Positions 10,342 to 18,671 of a DNA stretch of 64,000 nucleotides are shown here, in pieces. Below the pieces are notes generated by a model, which was given only the letters and a program-made list of their open reading frames with translations, did not search any database and was not told where the DNA came from. Numbering within the stretch: the stretch's first letter is position 1; each line of letters opens with the position of its first letter. Origin of the DNA: Arthrobacter cupressi (GTDB lineage Bacteria; Actinomycetota; Actinomycetes; Actinomycetales; Micrococcaceae). The position numbers and the translations under genes are program-made. The DNA is taken from NCBI RefSeq assembly GCF_900099975.1, contig NZ_FNEI01000004.1, forward strand, positions 124,001 to 188,000, written 5' to 3'.

Positions 10342-12225
10342 ATGCCTGCATACCGCTCACGCACTGTCACCCACGGCCGCAACATGGCCGGAGCCCGCGC
10401 ACTGCTGCGCGCCTCCGGCGTCGCCAACTCGGACATCGGCAAGCCGATCATCGCCGTGGCCAACTCCTTCACCGAATTCGTCCCCGGCCACACGCACCTG
10501 GCACCGGTGGGCCGGATCGTCTCCGACGCGATCCTCGCCGCGGGCGCAGTGCCCCGCGAATTCAACACCATCGCCGTGGACGACGGCATCGCGATGGGCC
10601 ACGGCGGCATGCTCTACTCGCTGCCGTCCCGCGACCTGATCGCCGACTCCGTGGAGTACATGGTCAACGCACACTGCGCCGACGCCCTGGTCTGCATCTC
10701 CAACTGCGACAAGATCACCCCCGGCATGCTCATGGCCGCGCTCCGCCTGAACATCCCCGTGGTGTTCGTCTCCGGCGGTCCCATGGAGGCCGGGCGCGTG
10801 ACCCTGACCGACGGCTCCGTCCGTTCGCTGGACCTGGTCAACGCGATCGCCGACGCCGTGGACGAGTCCATCTCCGACGAGGACATCAACCTCATCGAAG
10901 AGAACGCCTGCCCCACCTGCGGTTCCTGCTCCGGCATGTTCACCGCCAACTCGATGAACTGCCTCACCGAGGCGATCGGCCTCTCGCTGCCCGGCAACGG
11001 TTCCGTGCTGGCGACGCACACCGCGCGCAAGGCGCTGTACGAGAAGGCCGGTTCCACCGTCGTCGAGCTGGTCAAGCGCTACTACGACGGCGACGACGCC
11101 TCCGTGCTGCCCCGCTCCATCGCCACAGCGAAGGCCTTCGACAACGCCATGGCCCTGGACATTTCCATGGGCGGCTCCACCAACACCATCCTGCACCTGC
11201 TGGCCGCGGCCCAGGAGGCAGGCGTGGACTACGGCCTGGCCGAGATGGACGCCAAGTCCCGCCAAGTGCCCTGCCTGGCCAAGGTGGCCCCGAACGTCGC
11301 CAAGGACAAGACCTACTACATGGAAGACGTGCACCGCGCCGGCGGCATCCCCGCGCTGCTGGGCGAGCTGAACCGCGGCGGCCTCCTGCACAAGGATGTC
11401 CACTCCGTGCACTCAGCGGACCTGGACGGCTGGCTGGACGACTGGGACATCCGCGGCGGCAAGGCCACCGAGGAAGCCAAGGCCCTGTGGCACGCGGCCC
11501 CCGGCGGCGTCCGTTCCTCCACCGCCTTCTCGCAGTCGAACGAGTGGACCTCGCTGGACACCGACGCCGAGGGCGGCTGCATCCGCTCCGTGGAGCACGC
11601 CTACTCCAAGGACGGCGGCCTGGCCGTGCTGCGCGGCAACATCGCCATCGATGGCGCCGTGGTGAAGACCGCCGGCGTGGACGAGTCCATCTGGACCTTC
11701 GAGGGTCCGGCCGTGGTCTGCGAATCCCAGGACGAGGCCGTGGAGAAGATCCTGAACAAGACCGTCAAGGAAGGCGACGTGGTGGTCATCCGCTACGAAG
11801 GCCCCAAGGGCGGTCCGGGCATGCAGGAAATGCTCTACCCGACGTCGTTCCTCAAGGGCCGGGGCCTGGGCAAGAAGTGCGCCCTGATTACGGACGGCCG
11901 CTTCTCCGGCGGAACCTCCGGCCTGTCGATCGGCCACATCTCCCCCGAGGCGGCCTCGGGTGGAACGATCGCCCTCGTGGAAGACGGCGACATCATCCGC
12001 ATCGACATCCCCACCCGCTCCCTGGAGCTCCTGGTGGACGCCGCTGAACTGGATGCCCGCCGCGAACGCCTCGAGGCGACCACCGGCTACCACCCGGTGG
12101 GCCGCGAGCGCGAAGTCTCCGCGGCCCTGCGCGCCTACGCGGCCATGGCCACTTCGGCGGACAAGGGAGCAGTGCGCGACGTCGACTCCCTCTACCGCCT
12201 GACCTCGCCGCAGCCGGTGGCCTAG
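10342..12225 (+). CDS. ilvD: Dihydroxy-acid dehydratase IlvD
   Basis: This 627-residue iron-sulfur enzyme dehydrates 2,3-dihydroxy-isovalerate and -methylvalerate in valine, isoleucine and leucine synthesis. Cluster cysteines are visible in [11 protein letters not shown] (Cys122) and [12 protein letters not shown] (Cys190, Cys193 and Cys196). The long ILV_EDD signature continues with [16 protein letters not shown] near residue 277 and [22 protein letters not shown] near residues 518-539. Length matches the E. coli-type enzyme (about 616). The N-terminus [21 protein letters not shown] is the usual start. No other ilv gene is nearby. Confidence 0.97.
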   Translation: MPAYRSRTVTHGRNMAGARALLRASGVANSDIGKPIIAVANSFTEFVPGHTHLAPVGRIVSDAILAAGAVPREFNTIAVDDGIAMGHGGMLYSLPSRDLIADSVEYMVNAHCADALVCISNCDKITPGMLMAALRLNIPVVFVSGGPMEAGRVTLTDGSVRSLDLVNAIADAVDESISDEDINLIEENACPTCGSCSGMFTANSMNCLTEAIGLSLPGNGSVLATHTARKALYEKAGSTVVELVKRYYDGDDASVLPRSIATAKAFDNAMALDISMGGSTNTILHLLAAAQEAGVDYGLAEMDAKSRQVPCLAKVAPNVAKDKTYYMEDVHRAGGIPALLGELNRGGLLHKDVHSVHSADLDGWLDDWDIRGGKATEEAKALWHAAPGGVRSSTAFSQSNEWTSLDTDAEGGCIRSVEHAYSKDGGLAVLRGNIAIDGAVVKTAGVDESIWTFEGPAVVCESQDEAVEKILNKTVKEGDVVVIRYEGPKGGPGMQEMLYPTSFLKGRGLGKKCALITDGRFSGGTSGLSIGHISPEAASGGTIALVEDGDIIRIDIPTRSLELLVDAAELDARRERLEATTGYHPVGREREVSAALRAYAAMATSADKGAVRDVDSLYRLTSPQPVA

Positions 12226-12252
12226 CAAGCCCCTGCCGCGGTAACCGGTCAT

Positions 12253-12308
12253 CTGGCTGGCAGTTGTTGTCGTTTTGAAGGCTCAGAACGACAACAACTG
12301 CCAGCCAG
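12253..12308. repeat. Palindromic repeat, copy A (GTCGTT-N12-AACGAC family)
   Basis: A perfect 22-bp stem has its left arm at 12253-12274, ending GTTGTTGTCGTT, and its right arm at 12287-12308. The 12-base loop is TTGAAGGCTCAG. It lies between convergent ilvD and the glycerophosphodiesterase gene, so it can serve as a two-way terminator. Two related copies are found at 20747-20798 and 58068-58139. Confidence 0.85.
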
Positions 12309-12314
12309 TTGGGT

Positions 12315-13226
12315 TTAATCGACCCTGAGCTGCGCCAGCACCTGGGCCGGCTTGTTCGTGGTGATTTCGTGGATGCCCAGGCCCTGGCACAGTGCCACGT
12401 CCCGCTCCGAATCCACGGTCCACACCCGGAAGCGGCGGCCGGAGTCGAGCCAGCGCTGCACGGCGCGGGCATGCTTGCGGACGTAGTCGATCCCGGGGCC
12501 GGCCAGCCCCACCTCGCAGTCGTCCAGGATCCGTTCGCCTTCCAACTGGGCCGCCTTCATCACGTTGGCCACCGCGCCTCCCGTGATCCGGCCCAGGCCC
12601 AGCTCCTCGCGCACTTCCTCCACGCTCACGTCATCCACCAGTTGGCAGATGTGCCGGGCCGGAACGTAACGCAGCAGGTGCTTCACCGAGTCCGGACTGA
12701 AACTCATGAACGACACCAGGATGTTGTCCAACCGGGAGCTTTCCGCATCCCAGCCTTCGCGGAGCAAAAGCTCCAGCAGCCGGTCTTCGAGCTTGAGCTG
12801 GTAGGGGCTGGGGTGCTTGAGTTCGATCGCGAGCCCGATTTCCCGGCCGGCGCCGCGCAGGATGTCCAGCAGCTCGGGCAGCGTGAGGAACTGCTCGGAA
12901 ATCCCGCCGTACTCCTCGGGAATCCTGGCACCCTTCCAGGAGGAGAAGTCCAGGGCGCGCAGTTCGGCCAGGTCCTTCTCGGCCACCGGCCCGGTGCCGT
13001 CGGAGGTGCGGTCCAGGTTCGCGTCGTGCAGGAGCACCAGGTGCTGGTCCCGGCTCAGGTGCACATCGCACTCCACTCCGTCCGCGCCGTCGGCGATCGC
13101 CTTTAGGTACGCGGCGCGCGTGTGCTCGGCAAAAACAGCGCTCGCCCCGCGGTGCGCATAGACCAGCGGCCGCCGCACCAGGCGGGCGCTTTCCGGGGAG
13201 TCGCTCCCGGGTGCCTCGATAGTCAT
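12315..13226 (-). CDS. Glycerophosphodiester phosphodiesterase family protein
   Basis: The 303-residue GDPD TIM-barrel protein has LVYAHRGASAVFAEHT with catalytic His25, then ADGVECDVHLSRDQHLVLLHDANLDRTSDGTG, which supplies the Glu/Asp metal ligands and the second His. FRVWTVDSERDVALCQGLGIHEITTNKP near the end is the usual last strand. It hydrolyses glycerophosphodiesters to glycerol-3-phosphate and an alcohol. There is no signal peptide, so it is probably cytoplasmic. ATG 13226 is chosen because the open frame upstream overlaps the divergent gene. Confidence 0.92.
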   Translation of the reverse strand: MTIEAPGSDSPESARLVRRPLVYAHRGASAVFAEHTRAAYLKAIADGADGVECDVHLSRDQHLVLLHDANLDRTSDGTGPVAEKDLAELRALDFSSWKGARIPEEYGGISEQFLTLPELLDILRGAGREIGLAIELKHPSPYQLKLEDRLLELLLREGWDAESSRLDNILVSFMSFSPDSVKHLLRYVPARHICQLVDDVSVEEVREELGLGRITGGAVANVMKAAQLEGERILDDCEVGLAGPGIDYVRKHARAVQRWLDSGRRFRVWTVDSERDVALCQGLGIHEITTNKPAQVLAQLRVD

Positions 13227-13276
13227 GCTGACACGGTAGCCCACCCGCCCGGCGGACACGGGGCTACGCTGGGCAC

Positions 13277-14632
13277 ATGCAGGTGAACTCTGAACAAATC
13301 CCGACGCCGGCGCACACCCATGCGGACGGCGCACCGGAAACGCCGCGCCCCGGCGGGGTGTCCGCCGTCGCGCATTCCACTGCGGTGTCCGAGAACGACG
13401 CCGCCAAAGCCGCGGCGCTGCGCCGGATGAAGAGTGTGGCGCTGGCCCTGCTGATCGGCATGGCCGTGGTGTTCACCGTGGCGTTCGCCCTGCAGAAGCA
13501 GTACCCGTGGCTGGAATATGTGCGGGCCGCGGCCGAAGGGGGCATGGTGGGCGCCTTGGCGGACTGGTTCGCCGTGACCGCCCTGTTCAAGTACCCGATG
13601 GGCCTGAAGATCCCGCACACGGCGATCATCCCGCGGCGCAAGGACCAGATCGGCGCCTCCCTGTCCGACTTCGTGGAGAACAACTTCCTCTCCGAGCACG
13701 TGGTGCAGGACAAGCTGGCGAGCGTGGACATCGCGCGCAAGGCCGGCGAATGGCTGCGCTCCCCCGGCGGTCCCGAGCGGGTGGCCAAGGAAGGGTCCGC
13801 GGTGATCCGCGGCGCGTTCACTGTGTTGAACGACGACGACGTGCAGGCCGTGATCGAGGGAATGTTCCGCAAGCACGTGCTGACTCCGCCGTGGGGACCG
13901 CCCGTGGGCCGCATGGCCGAGCGGCTCTTCGCCGAGGGTCACCACCACACCCTGGTGGACCTGCTGGTGGACCGGGCCGTGGACTGGATGGCGACCAACC
14001 ACGACACCGTGAACCGCCTGGTCTCGGACCGTTCGCCGCTCTGGGTGCCGCCTTTCCTGGACCACATGGTGGGCGACAAGGTCCACACCGAGCTGTCCAA
14101 GTTCGTCCGCGCCGTGCAGGAGGACCCGGACCACCAGGTGCGCCGCTCAATCGACACCTACCTGACCGAGCTCGCCCACGACCTGCAGCACGATCCGGCA
14201 ATGATCGCCCGGGCCGAGGGAATCAAGGCGCAGATCCTCGGCGACCCCGAGGTGCGCGAACTGGCCTCCCGCACATGGGGCACCATCAAGAATGCGCTGC
14301 TGACCGCCGTCGACGATCCCGGCTCGGAGCTCAGCCTGCGCTTCAAGGCCGCGGTCCGTGACTTCGGCACCCGGCTTGTGGAGGACACCGAACTTGCCGG
14401 GAAGGTCAACACCTGGATCGGCGACGCCGCCGGGTACCTCGTGAACACCTACCGCTCGGACATTGCCGGCGTCATCTCGGACACCGTGGCCCGCTGGGAC
14501 GCCGAAGAGACCTCGCAGAAGATCGAGCTCCAGGTGGGCAAGGACCTGCAGTACATCCGCATCAACGGCACGGTGGTGGGTGCGCTGGCCGGGCTGGCGA
14601 TCTTCACGGTGGCGCACCTGGTGTTCGGCTAG
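13277..14632 (+). CDS. DUF445 family membrane protein
   Basis: The 451-residue protein has an N-terminal membrane helix (residues about 57-75) after a variable tail. The DUF445 signature AAAEGGMVGALADWFAVTALFKYPMGLKIPHTAIIPRRKDQIGASLSDFVENNFL spans about residues 83-137. A long amphipathic region follows, and a C-terminal membrane helix (VGALAGLAIFTVAHLVFG) ends the protein. The family is widespread in actinobacteria and of unknown function. It starts 50 bases from the divergent GDPD gene. Its TAG stop shares CTAG with the convergent regulator gene. Confidence 0.9.
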   Translation: MQVNSEQIPTPAHTHADGAPETPRPGGVSAVAHSTAVSENDAAKAAALRRMKSVALALLIGMAVVFTVAFALQKQYPWLEYVRAAAEGGMVGALADWFAVTALFKYPMGLKIPHTAIIPRRKDQIGASLSDFVENNFLSEHVVQDKLASVDIARKAGEWLRSPGGPERVAKEGSAVIRGAFTVLNDDDVQAVIEGMFRKHVLTPPWGPPVGRMAERLFAEGHHHTLVDLLVDRAVDWMATNHDTVNRLVSDRSPLWVPPFLDHMVGDKVHTELSKFVRAVQEDPDHQVRRSIDTYLTELAHDLQHDPAMIARAEGIKAQILGDPEVRELASRTWGTIKNALLTAVDDPGSELSLRFKAAVRDFGTRLVEDTELAGKVNTWIGDAAGYLVNTYRSDIAGVISDTVARWDAEETSQKIELQVGKDLQYIRINGTVVGALAGLAIFTVAHLVFG

Positions 14633-16107
14633 GGCGTGTCTCCCAACGCTGTCAGGTCCGAAACAGCCGCATTTTCGCCGGCGCTCACACTAAGGCACAG
14701 GCTCCAGGGAACCGAGGGGAGGGCGATTCTTCGTTCAGCCTGATGGTGGGAGGAGAGGATTACACCGACAAGGCTGGCGGTGTTGGTGGCGATAACGACT
14801 TCGTTTTGATCCACGATGCACGTGTTTGGCGGCAAGGGCCGAAGGAGTGGGTCGAATTCGGTCTGGAGGCGGCTGACGAGGACGTCTACGGCAGCGACGC
14901 CGGCCATCTTGCCCGCCTTGGTCACACGTTTGGTGAAGGTGATGACGTGCTGGTTGGTTCCCAGGGCGTCGATGTAGGCGTAGCTGGCGTGGACCGTGTC
15001 ATCGGCGTCGGACGCCGGCCACCATGGTGCCGTCGAGTAGTCGTAGAACTCCGGATCCATTTCGAATCGCTGCGGCGACTCCGGGCCCGACGGAAGGTAG
15101 CACCAGATGGAGCCGGGTTCGCCGAAGTAGCCTTTTTCGGCGATGAACCCGGTCCCGTACAGCGCAGGCATGGCTTTCAGATTCTCGCGCGCTACGTCGT
15201 AGACGTCCTCCAGCTCATCCAGCCGGCCTTTCTTTGCGTGGTCGAGGCCCGCCTGGGCGGCTTCTTCGACGCTCGTGATCGATGCAGCCGCTGCCCCTTC
15301 GAGCCTTGATGCGAACGATTCGACGGCGGAAATGGCGTTGTCGATGCCTTCATCGGCAGGCAGCGAGCCTGGCGGCGGGGAGTCCAGGGACAATCGCAGG
15401 TCGATGAGGCGGTTCATGTCCCGGCGAACATGCTCCTCGGCGAGGAGCCGGGCTCGAGCGGCGTCCGCGGCCCGTATTGCGTCCACGATCATCGCGTGCT
15501 CTTTGGCCGCAGCGCGTCGGCGGTCGGAAGCCCCGGCCCACACCAACGCCCCGACCTCGGCTTGCATTGCCATCTCCTGACGGGTGAACAGGACGGATCC
15601 TGACGTGGCCGCAAGCTCTACGTGGAACTGACTATCCGCCCGCATCATTTCAGCTGGTGTCTTCGCCGTCCCGATCATCGCCGCCATCGAAGCGAGTCGT
15701 CCGATAGGGACCTGCTGCGACCGGCCGGCCGCCACCGCCGCGGCTGAACCGGCCAGAACGGCACGGTATTCGCGGATGTCGCGTAGATCCTCGAGGGAGT
15801 ACGCGGCAAGAGTGTCCCGCTGGGCTTTGGCGATGTCTCCGGTGTTCGCCCGCACGAAGCTGCCGCCGCCCTTGCCGCGTCGTGTTTCCACAAGTCCCAA
15901 GTGACGAAGCTCGGCGAGGGCGGTTCGCAGGGTCATCGTGGAGACCCGCATCCTTGCCGCGAGTTCGCTTTCGCTGGGGAGCTGGGCGCCATCTTCGAGT
16001 ACGCCCAGCTCGATCGAATGACGGAGTCGAAGTGCGATCTCCTCACCACGCTCGGCTGTCTCCAACGGCGCGAACGCTAGTCGCTCTCTCCAACTGGACA
16101 TGGCCAC
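14629..16107 (-). CDS. GntR/FCD transcriptional regulator fused to a Cache-like sensor domain
   Basis: The 492-residue protein is about twice the normal FadR/GntR length. Residues 18-85 are a GntR winged helix (LPSESELAARMRVSTMTLRTALAELRHLGLVETRRGKGGGSFV). Residues about 95-240 look like an FCD helical domain (LEDLRDIREYRAVLAGSAAA, then RADSQFHVELAATSGS). From about residue 250 onward the pattern is Cache/PDC-like: a helical lead-in, ALYGTGFIAEKGYF, YDYSTAPWW, HASYAYIDAL and MAGVAAVDVLVSRLQ. I see no transmembrane segment, so the Cache part should act in the cytoplasm. Its ligand is unknown. It diverges from two small orphan genes. ATG 16101 (MSSWRERL) is an alternative start. Confidence 0.8.
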   Translation of the reverse strand: MAMSSWRERLAFAPLETAERGEEIALRLRHSIELGVLEDGAQLPSESELAARMRVSTMTLRTALAELRHLGLVETRRGKGGGSFVRANTGDIAKAQRDTLAAYSLEDLRDIREYRAVLAGSAAAVAAGRSQQVPIGRLASMAAMIGTAKTPAEMMRADSQFHVELAATSGSVLFTRQEMAMQAEVGALVWAGASDRRRAAAKEHAMIVDAIRAADAARARLLAEEHVRRDMNRLIDLRLSLDSPPPGSLPADEGIDNAISAVESFASRLEGAAAASITSVEEAAQAGLDHAKKGRLDELEDVYDVARENLKAMPALYGTGFIAEKGYFGEPGSIWCYLPSGPESPQRFEMDPEFYDYSTAPWWPASDADDTVHASYAYIDALGTNQHVITFTKRVTKAGKMAGVAAVDVLVSRLQTEFDPLLRPLPPNTCIVDQNEVVIATNTASLVGVILSSHHQAERRIALPSVPWSLCLSVSAGENAAVSDLTALGDTP

Positions 16108-16138
16108 CCCCTTGAAACGATCCAGCAGCGTTCAAAAC

Positions 16139-16195
16139 TTTGACATCTAACCTTGTATGTCTATTGACATCTAAAATTAGAGTTCTAAGGTTAAG
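16139..16195. promoter_or_regulatory. AT-rich divergent control region with direct and inverted repeats
   Basis: An 11-base direct repeat TTGACATCTAA occurs at 16140-16150 and 16164-16174 (24-base period). TAACCTT (16148-16154) is inverted as AAGGTTA (16187-16193). This AT-rich stretch between the GntR-Cache gene and the orphan genes stands out from the GC-rich surroundings. It is the natural place for the regulator's operators. Confidence 0.55.
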
Positions 16196-16256
16196 TGTAT
16201 CAGAAGGCGGGTTCGGGGGCCCGTACCACCTCGATAGCCAGCAAGGAGTCACGGTC

Positions 16257-16637
16257 ATGCTGGAAAGCACGGAACTCGTCCACATATGGCGTCAAGCAGG
16301 CAATACCACCCCGGTGGACCGCCTCAGCCTCTATGCGCAGGCGCTTACGGCAGCCTGCCCGGTCGGCGCCTACCGGACACTGAACGATGCGCAGGAAGAC
16401 AGGGCGCTCCTCGCCTTGTTCCGGGTTGACCATCCCTATGCGACCCTTCCTTCCTTCCATCAGGTGCCTCCCCTGGCGCTGTCGGGCTACCACCAGTTGC
16501 TCTACGACCTCGCGCGCGAGGGACTCGGCCCAAGCGATGGGTTCCCCGCCCGGGAGCCGAGGTTTGGACATGGATCCGACGCGGCCCCGCGCCACCGTGT
16601 GGACGCCCTGGCTTTCAATGGTGGCGAACTAGCGTGA
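16257..16637 (+). CDS. Hypothetical protein (126 aa)
   Basis: I do not recognise this family. ATG 16257 follows GGAG at a good distance and gives MLESTELVHIWRQAGNTTPV. The protein is soluble, with an N-terminal helical part (DRLSLYAQALTAACPVGAYR, then EDRALLALFRV), a Pro/Ser turn region and a probable helix SGYHQLLYDLAREGL. The last 35 residues are Arg/Asp-rich and look disordered. It diverges from the GntR-Cache regulator. It is followed by a GTG start that overlaps its stop, so it probably forms a two-gene unit under that regulator. Confidence 0.5.
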   Translation: MLESTELVHIWRQAGNTTPVDRLSLYAQALTAACPVGAYRTLNDAQEDRALLALFRVDHPYATLPSFHQVPPLALSGYHQLLYDLAREGLGPSDGFPAREPRFGHGSDAAPRHRVDALAFNGGELA

Positions 16638-16816
16638 AACGCCGCAGCCCCAGGCCTTTCACCGCCCAGCTGCCCCTCGGGGGTCTACGCTTCCAGACAG
16701 TCTTCCCCCAGTGGCCGGCACCCGCGCAGCTCCGGGCGAACACCCCGGAAGCATGGGATGCGCTCATGCGGGACCTCGACGCCGGCTTCGCCGCGGCGCG
16801 ACTCCACAGAAGGTAA
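16634..16816 (+). CDS. Hypothetical small protein (60 aa)
   Basis: It is a 60-residue basic protein starting at GTG 16634, which overlaps the preceding stop (GTGA). It reads MKRRSPRPFTAQLPLGGLRF and ends in an amphipathic helix (EAWDALMRDLDAGFAAARLHRR). I recognise no domain. The overlap suggests translational coupling to the upstream orphan gene. It could also be a chance frame, because no independent ribosome site is clear. Confidence 0.4.
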   Translation: MKRRSPRPFTAQLPLGGLRFQTVFPQWPAPAQLRANTPEAWDALMRDLDAGFAAARLHRR

Positions 16817-16834
16817 GCCGAGGATTACTGACTC

Positions 16835-17584
16835 CTAGGCGAACGGCGCGATCTCCACACCGGCATCTTCAAGTCCCTTGCGAACGGCGGCCGCGAGTTC
16901 CACAGCACCCGGGGTGTCGCCGTGAATACACAGGGAATCGGCCCTGACACGGACCACGGAACCGTCCACAGCCTCCAGTTCGCCGCGGGTCGCCAGGCGC
17001 ACTGCCCGCTCAACCACCGCGCCGGCGTCGTGCACCACGGCACCGTCCTGTGAGCGCGGCACCAAGGTGCCGTCCGGCAGGTAGCCGCGGTCCACGAAGG
17101 CCTCGTGGAACACGGGGTGGCCCACCTCGCCGGCGAGCCGCAGGAACGCCGAGCCCGGCAGGCCGAGCACGGGCAGGCCGGGATCGTAGGCCTGGATGGC
17201 GGCCACCACGGCTTCGGCCTGGTCGGTGTCGTGCACGATCCGGTTGTAGAGCGCACCGTGCGGCTTCACATAGTCCACCGAGGCGCCCACGGCGTGGGCG
17301 ATCCCGTCGAGCGCTCCCAGCTGGTAGAGCACATCGCCGTAGAGCTCGTCGAAAGACATCTCCATGCTGCGCCGGCCGAAGCCGTGCAGGTCCCGGTAAC
17401 CCACGTGGGCGCCCACCCGGACATCCAGTTCGAACGCCGCGCGGCAGCTGTCCAGCATGGTCACCGGGTCCCCGGCGTGGAAGCCGCACGCCACGTTGGC
17501 GCTGCTGACGAGCCGGAACATCGCGGCGTCGTCGCCCATGGTCCAGGAGCCGAGGCCCTCCCCGAGGTCAGCGTTCAGGTCCAT
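16835..17584 (-). CDS. pxpA: LamB/YcsF family 5-oxoprolinase subunit A
   Basis: The 249-residue protein starts MDLNADLGEGLGSWTMGDDAAMF and continues SSANVACGFHAGDPVTM, VGAHVGYRDLHGFGRRSM and YVKPHGALYNRI. These are the hallmark blocks of PxpA. With PxpB and PxpC it hydrolyses 5-oxoproline to glutamate using ATP. Neither partner is in this window, so they must be elsewhere or absent. Its start overlaps the end of the upstream EcsC-like gene by 17 bases, so the two are probably cotranscribed. Confidence 0.92.
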   Translation of the reverse strand: MDLNADLGEGLGSWTMGDDAAMFRLVSSANVACGFHAGDPVTMLDSCRAAFELDVRVGAHVGYRDLHGFGRRSMEMSFDELYGDVLYQLGALDGIAHAVGASVDYVKPHGALYNRIVHDTDQAEAVVAAIQAYDPGLPVLGLPGSAFLRLAGEVGHPVFHEAFVDRGYLPDGTLVPRSQDGAVVHDAGAVVERAVRLATRGELEAVDGSVVRVRADSLCIHGDTPGAVELAAAVRKGLEDAGVEIAPFA

Positions 17585-18383
17585 GGTTTCCTTCCGTCAG
17601 GGCGTTGTTGCCCGGTGGTGTGTCTGCGAGCAGTTCTCCGGGAATCGTATCCGGCAGCGGCCCGAAGGCGTGCTTGGCCGAAGCCACCACGGCCCGGCCC
17701 ATCATCAGGTTCCCGCCGCCGCCCACCACGGCACCCACCCCAAAGGGCAATGCCCGGCCCAGGAACGCGGTGCCCTGGCGCTTGAGGAGGTTGCGGAGGA
17801 AGGCACGCTGGATGGCGTCCTTGACCAGGCCGAAGCTGCTGCCGGGAATCTTCTTGCCGAGCGTTTTCCCCCAGGCCTGGGTGACGCCCTTGCCGCGGCC
17901 CCGGCTTTGTCCGCTGAGCGCGCCGAGCAGGGCCGTTCCTTCTTCGCCGAGCATGATCGCCATGACCATGGTGCGGGCGCGGTCCGGATCGGTCAGGTGG
18001 ATGCCGTGCAGCTCGGCGAGCGACGCCGCATACAGGGCCGTCGCCTCCAGGAAACCGACGGTGGCCAGCCCGGACAGCCCCAGCGAGGCCGCCGTTCCCA
18101 GCCCGGGCACGACGGCGGTGGCACCCACCGCGGCTCCCCCGCCGGTGACGGCGAGCAGGTAGTCGCGCTCCAGTTTGGCGGCCAGCTGCGCGGCCGAGGC
18201 GTGCGGGTGGCGGCGGCGCAGGCGCCGGAGATTGGCAAGGACCAGCGGCCGCTGCACCTCCACCGCGCGCAGGAGCACGCTGTGGACGCCGGGCTTGGGA
18301 TTGCCGTGCTCGTCGAACATCGCGTTGTGGACCGTCTCCTGCGCAATCTTCGCTGCCGGGTTGGGGCGCTTTGCCATGCTCAC
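17568..18383 (-). CDS. EcsC-like protein, function unknown
   Basis: The 271-residue protein has a helical N-terminal part (HSVLLRAVEVQRPLVLANLRRLRRRHP), then a Gly/Ala-rich hydrophobic stretch at about residues 78-115 (GGGAAVGATAVVPGLGTAASLGLSGLA). Charged helices and a second glycine-rich segment near the end (FGVGAVVGGGGNLMMGRAVV) follow. The layout resembles the EcsC family of membrane-associated proteins. The call is by pattern only. ATG 18377 (MAKRPNP) is an equally good start. The gene's 3' end overlaps the pxpA start. Confidence 0.6.
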   Translation of the reverse strand: MSMAKRPNPAAKIAQETVHNAMFDEHGNPKPGVHSVLLRAVEVQRPLVLANLRRLRRRHPHASAAQLAAKLERDYLLAVTGGGAAVGATAVVPGLGTAASLGLSGLATVGFLEATALYAASLAELHGIHLTDPDRARTMVMAIMLGEEGTALLGALSGQSRGRGKGVTQAWGKTLGKKIPGSSFGLVKDAIQRAFLRNLLKRQGTAFLGRALPFGVGAVVGGGGNLMMGRAVVASAKHAFGPLPDTIPGELLADTPPGNNALTEGNHGPER

Positions 18384-18489
18384 CTCCGCCTTGGAAAGGA
18401 TTCGTGCGTTCCGCCTAAGCGTATCCCTCCGGCGTAGACTGGGAACCGTTCACAGGGACCGGTCCAAGCCAGGACAGGAAGTATCCGGA

Positions 18490-18639
18490 ATGAAGAAGAA
18501 CAGCAATCTGAACGACGTCAGGCACCACAGCGACGCACCCGCCGAAGGCGAAACCGAGGGTTGGGTTCCGCACGACACCGGGCTCCACAGCCAGGATCCC
18601 GCCGAAGGTCCGGACGAAGACGAGGCCGCCGGCCAATAG
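18490..18639 (+). CDS. Small acidic hypothetical protein (49 aa)
   Basis: ATG 18490 gives MKKNSNLNDVRHHSDAPAEG, a 49-residue hydrophilic, acidic protein probably without a fold. It has a short internal repeat: HHSDAPAEG at residues 12-20 and LHSQDPAEG at residues 32-40. An AGGACAGGAAG ribosome-site-like stretch lies about 14-24 bases upstream. Similar short acidic proteins are common in Arthrobacter-like genomes. I know no function. Confidence 0.5.
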   Translation: MKKNSNLNDVRHHSDAPAEGETEGWVPHDTGLHSQDPAEGPDEDEAAGQ

Positions 18640-18671
18640 CCCAAATTCCCCCGGAATCCTAAAATGTAAGC

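Noticed and set aside
9192-12047. A very long (951-codon) open frame on the plus strand through the MmyB gene and ilvD
   Set aside because: It is an out-of-frame shadow of strong genes in high-GC DNA. The translation is Arg/Pro/Gly-rich without domains, and ilvD and the MmyB-type gene account for the region.
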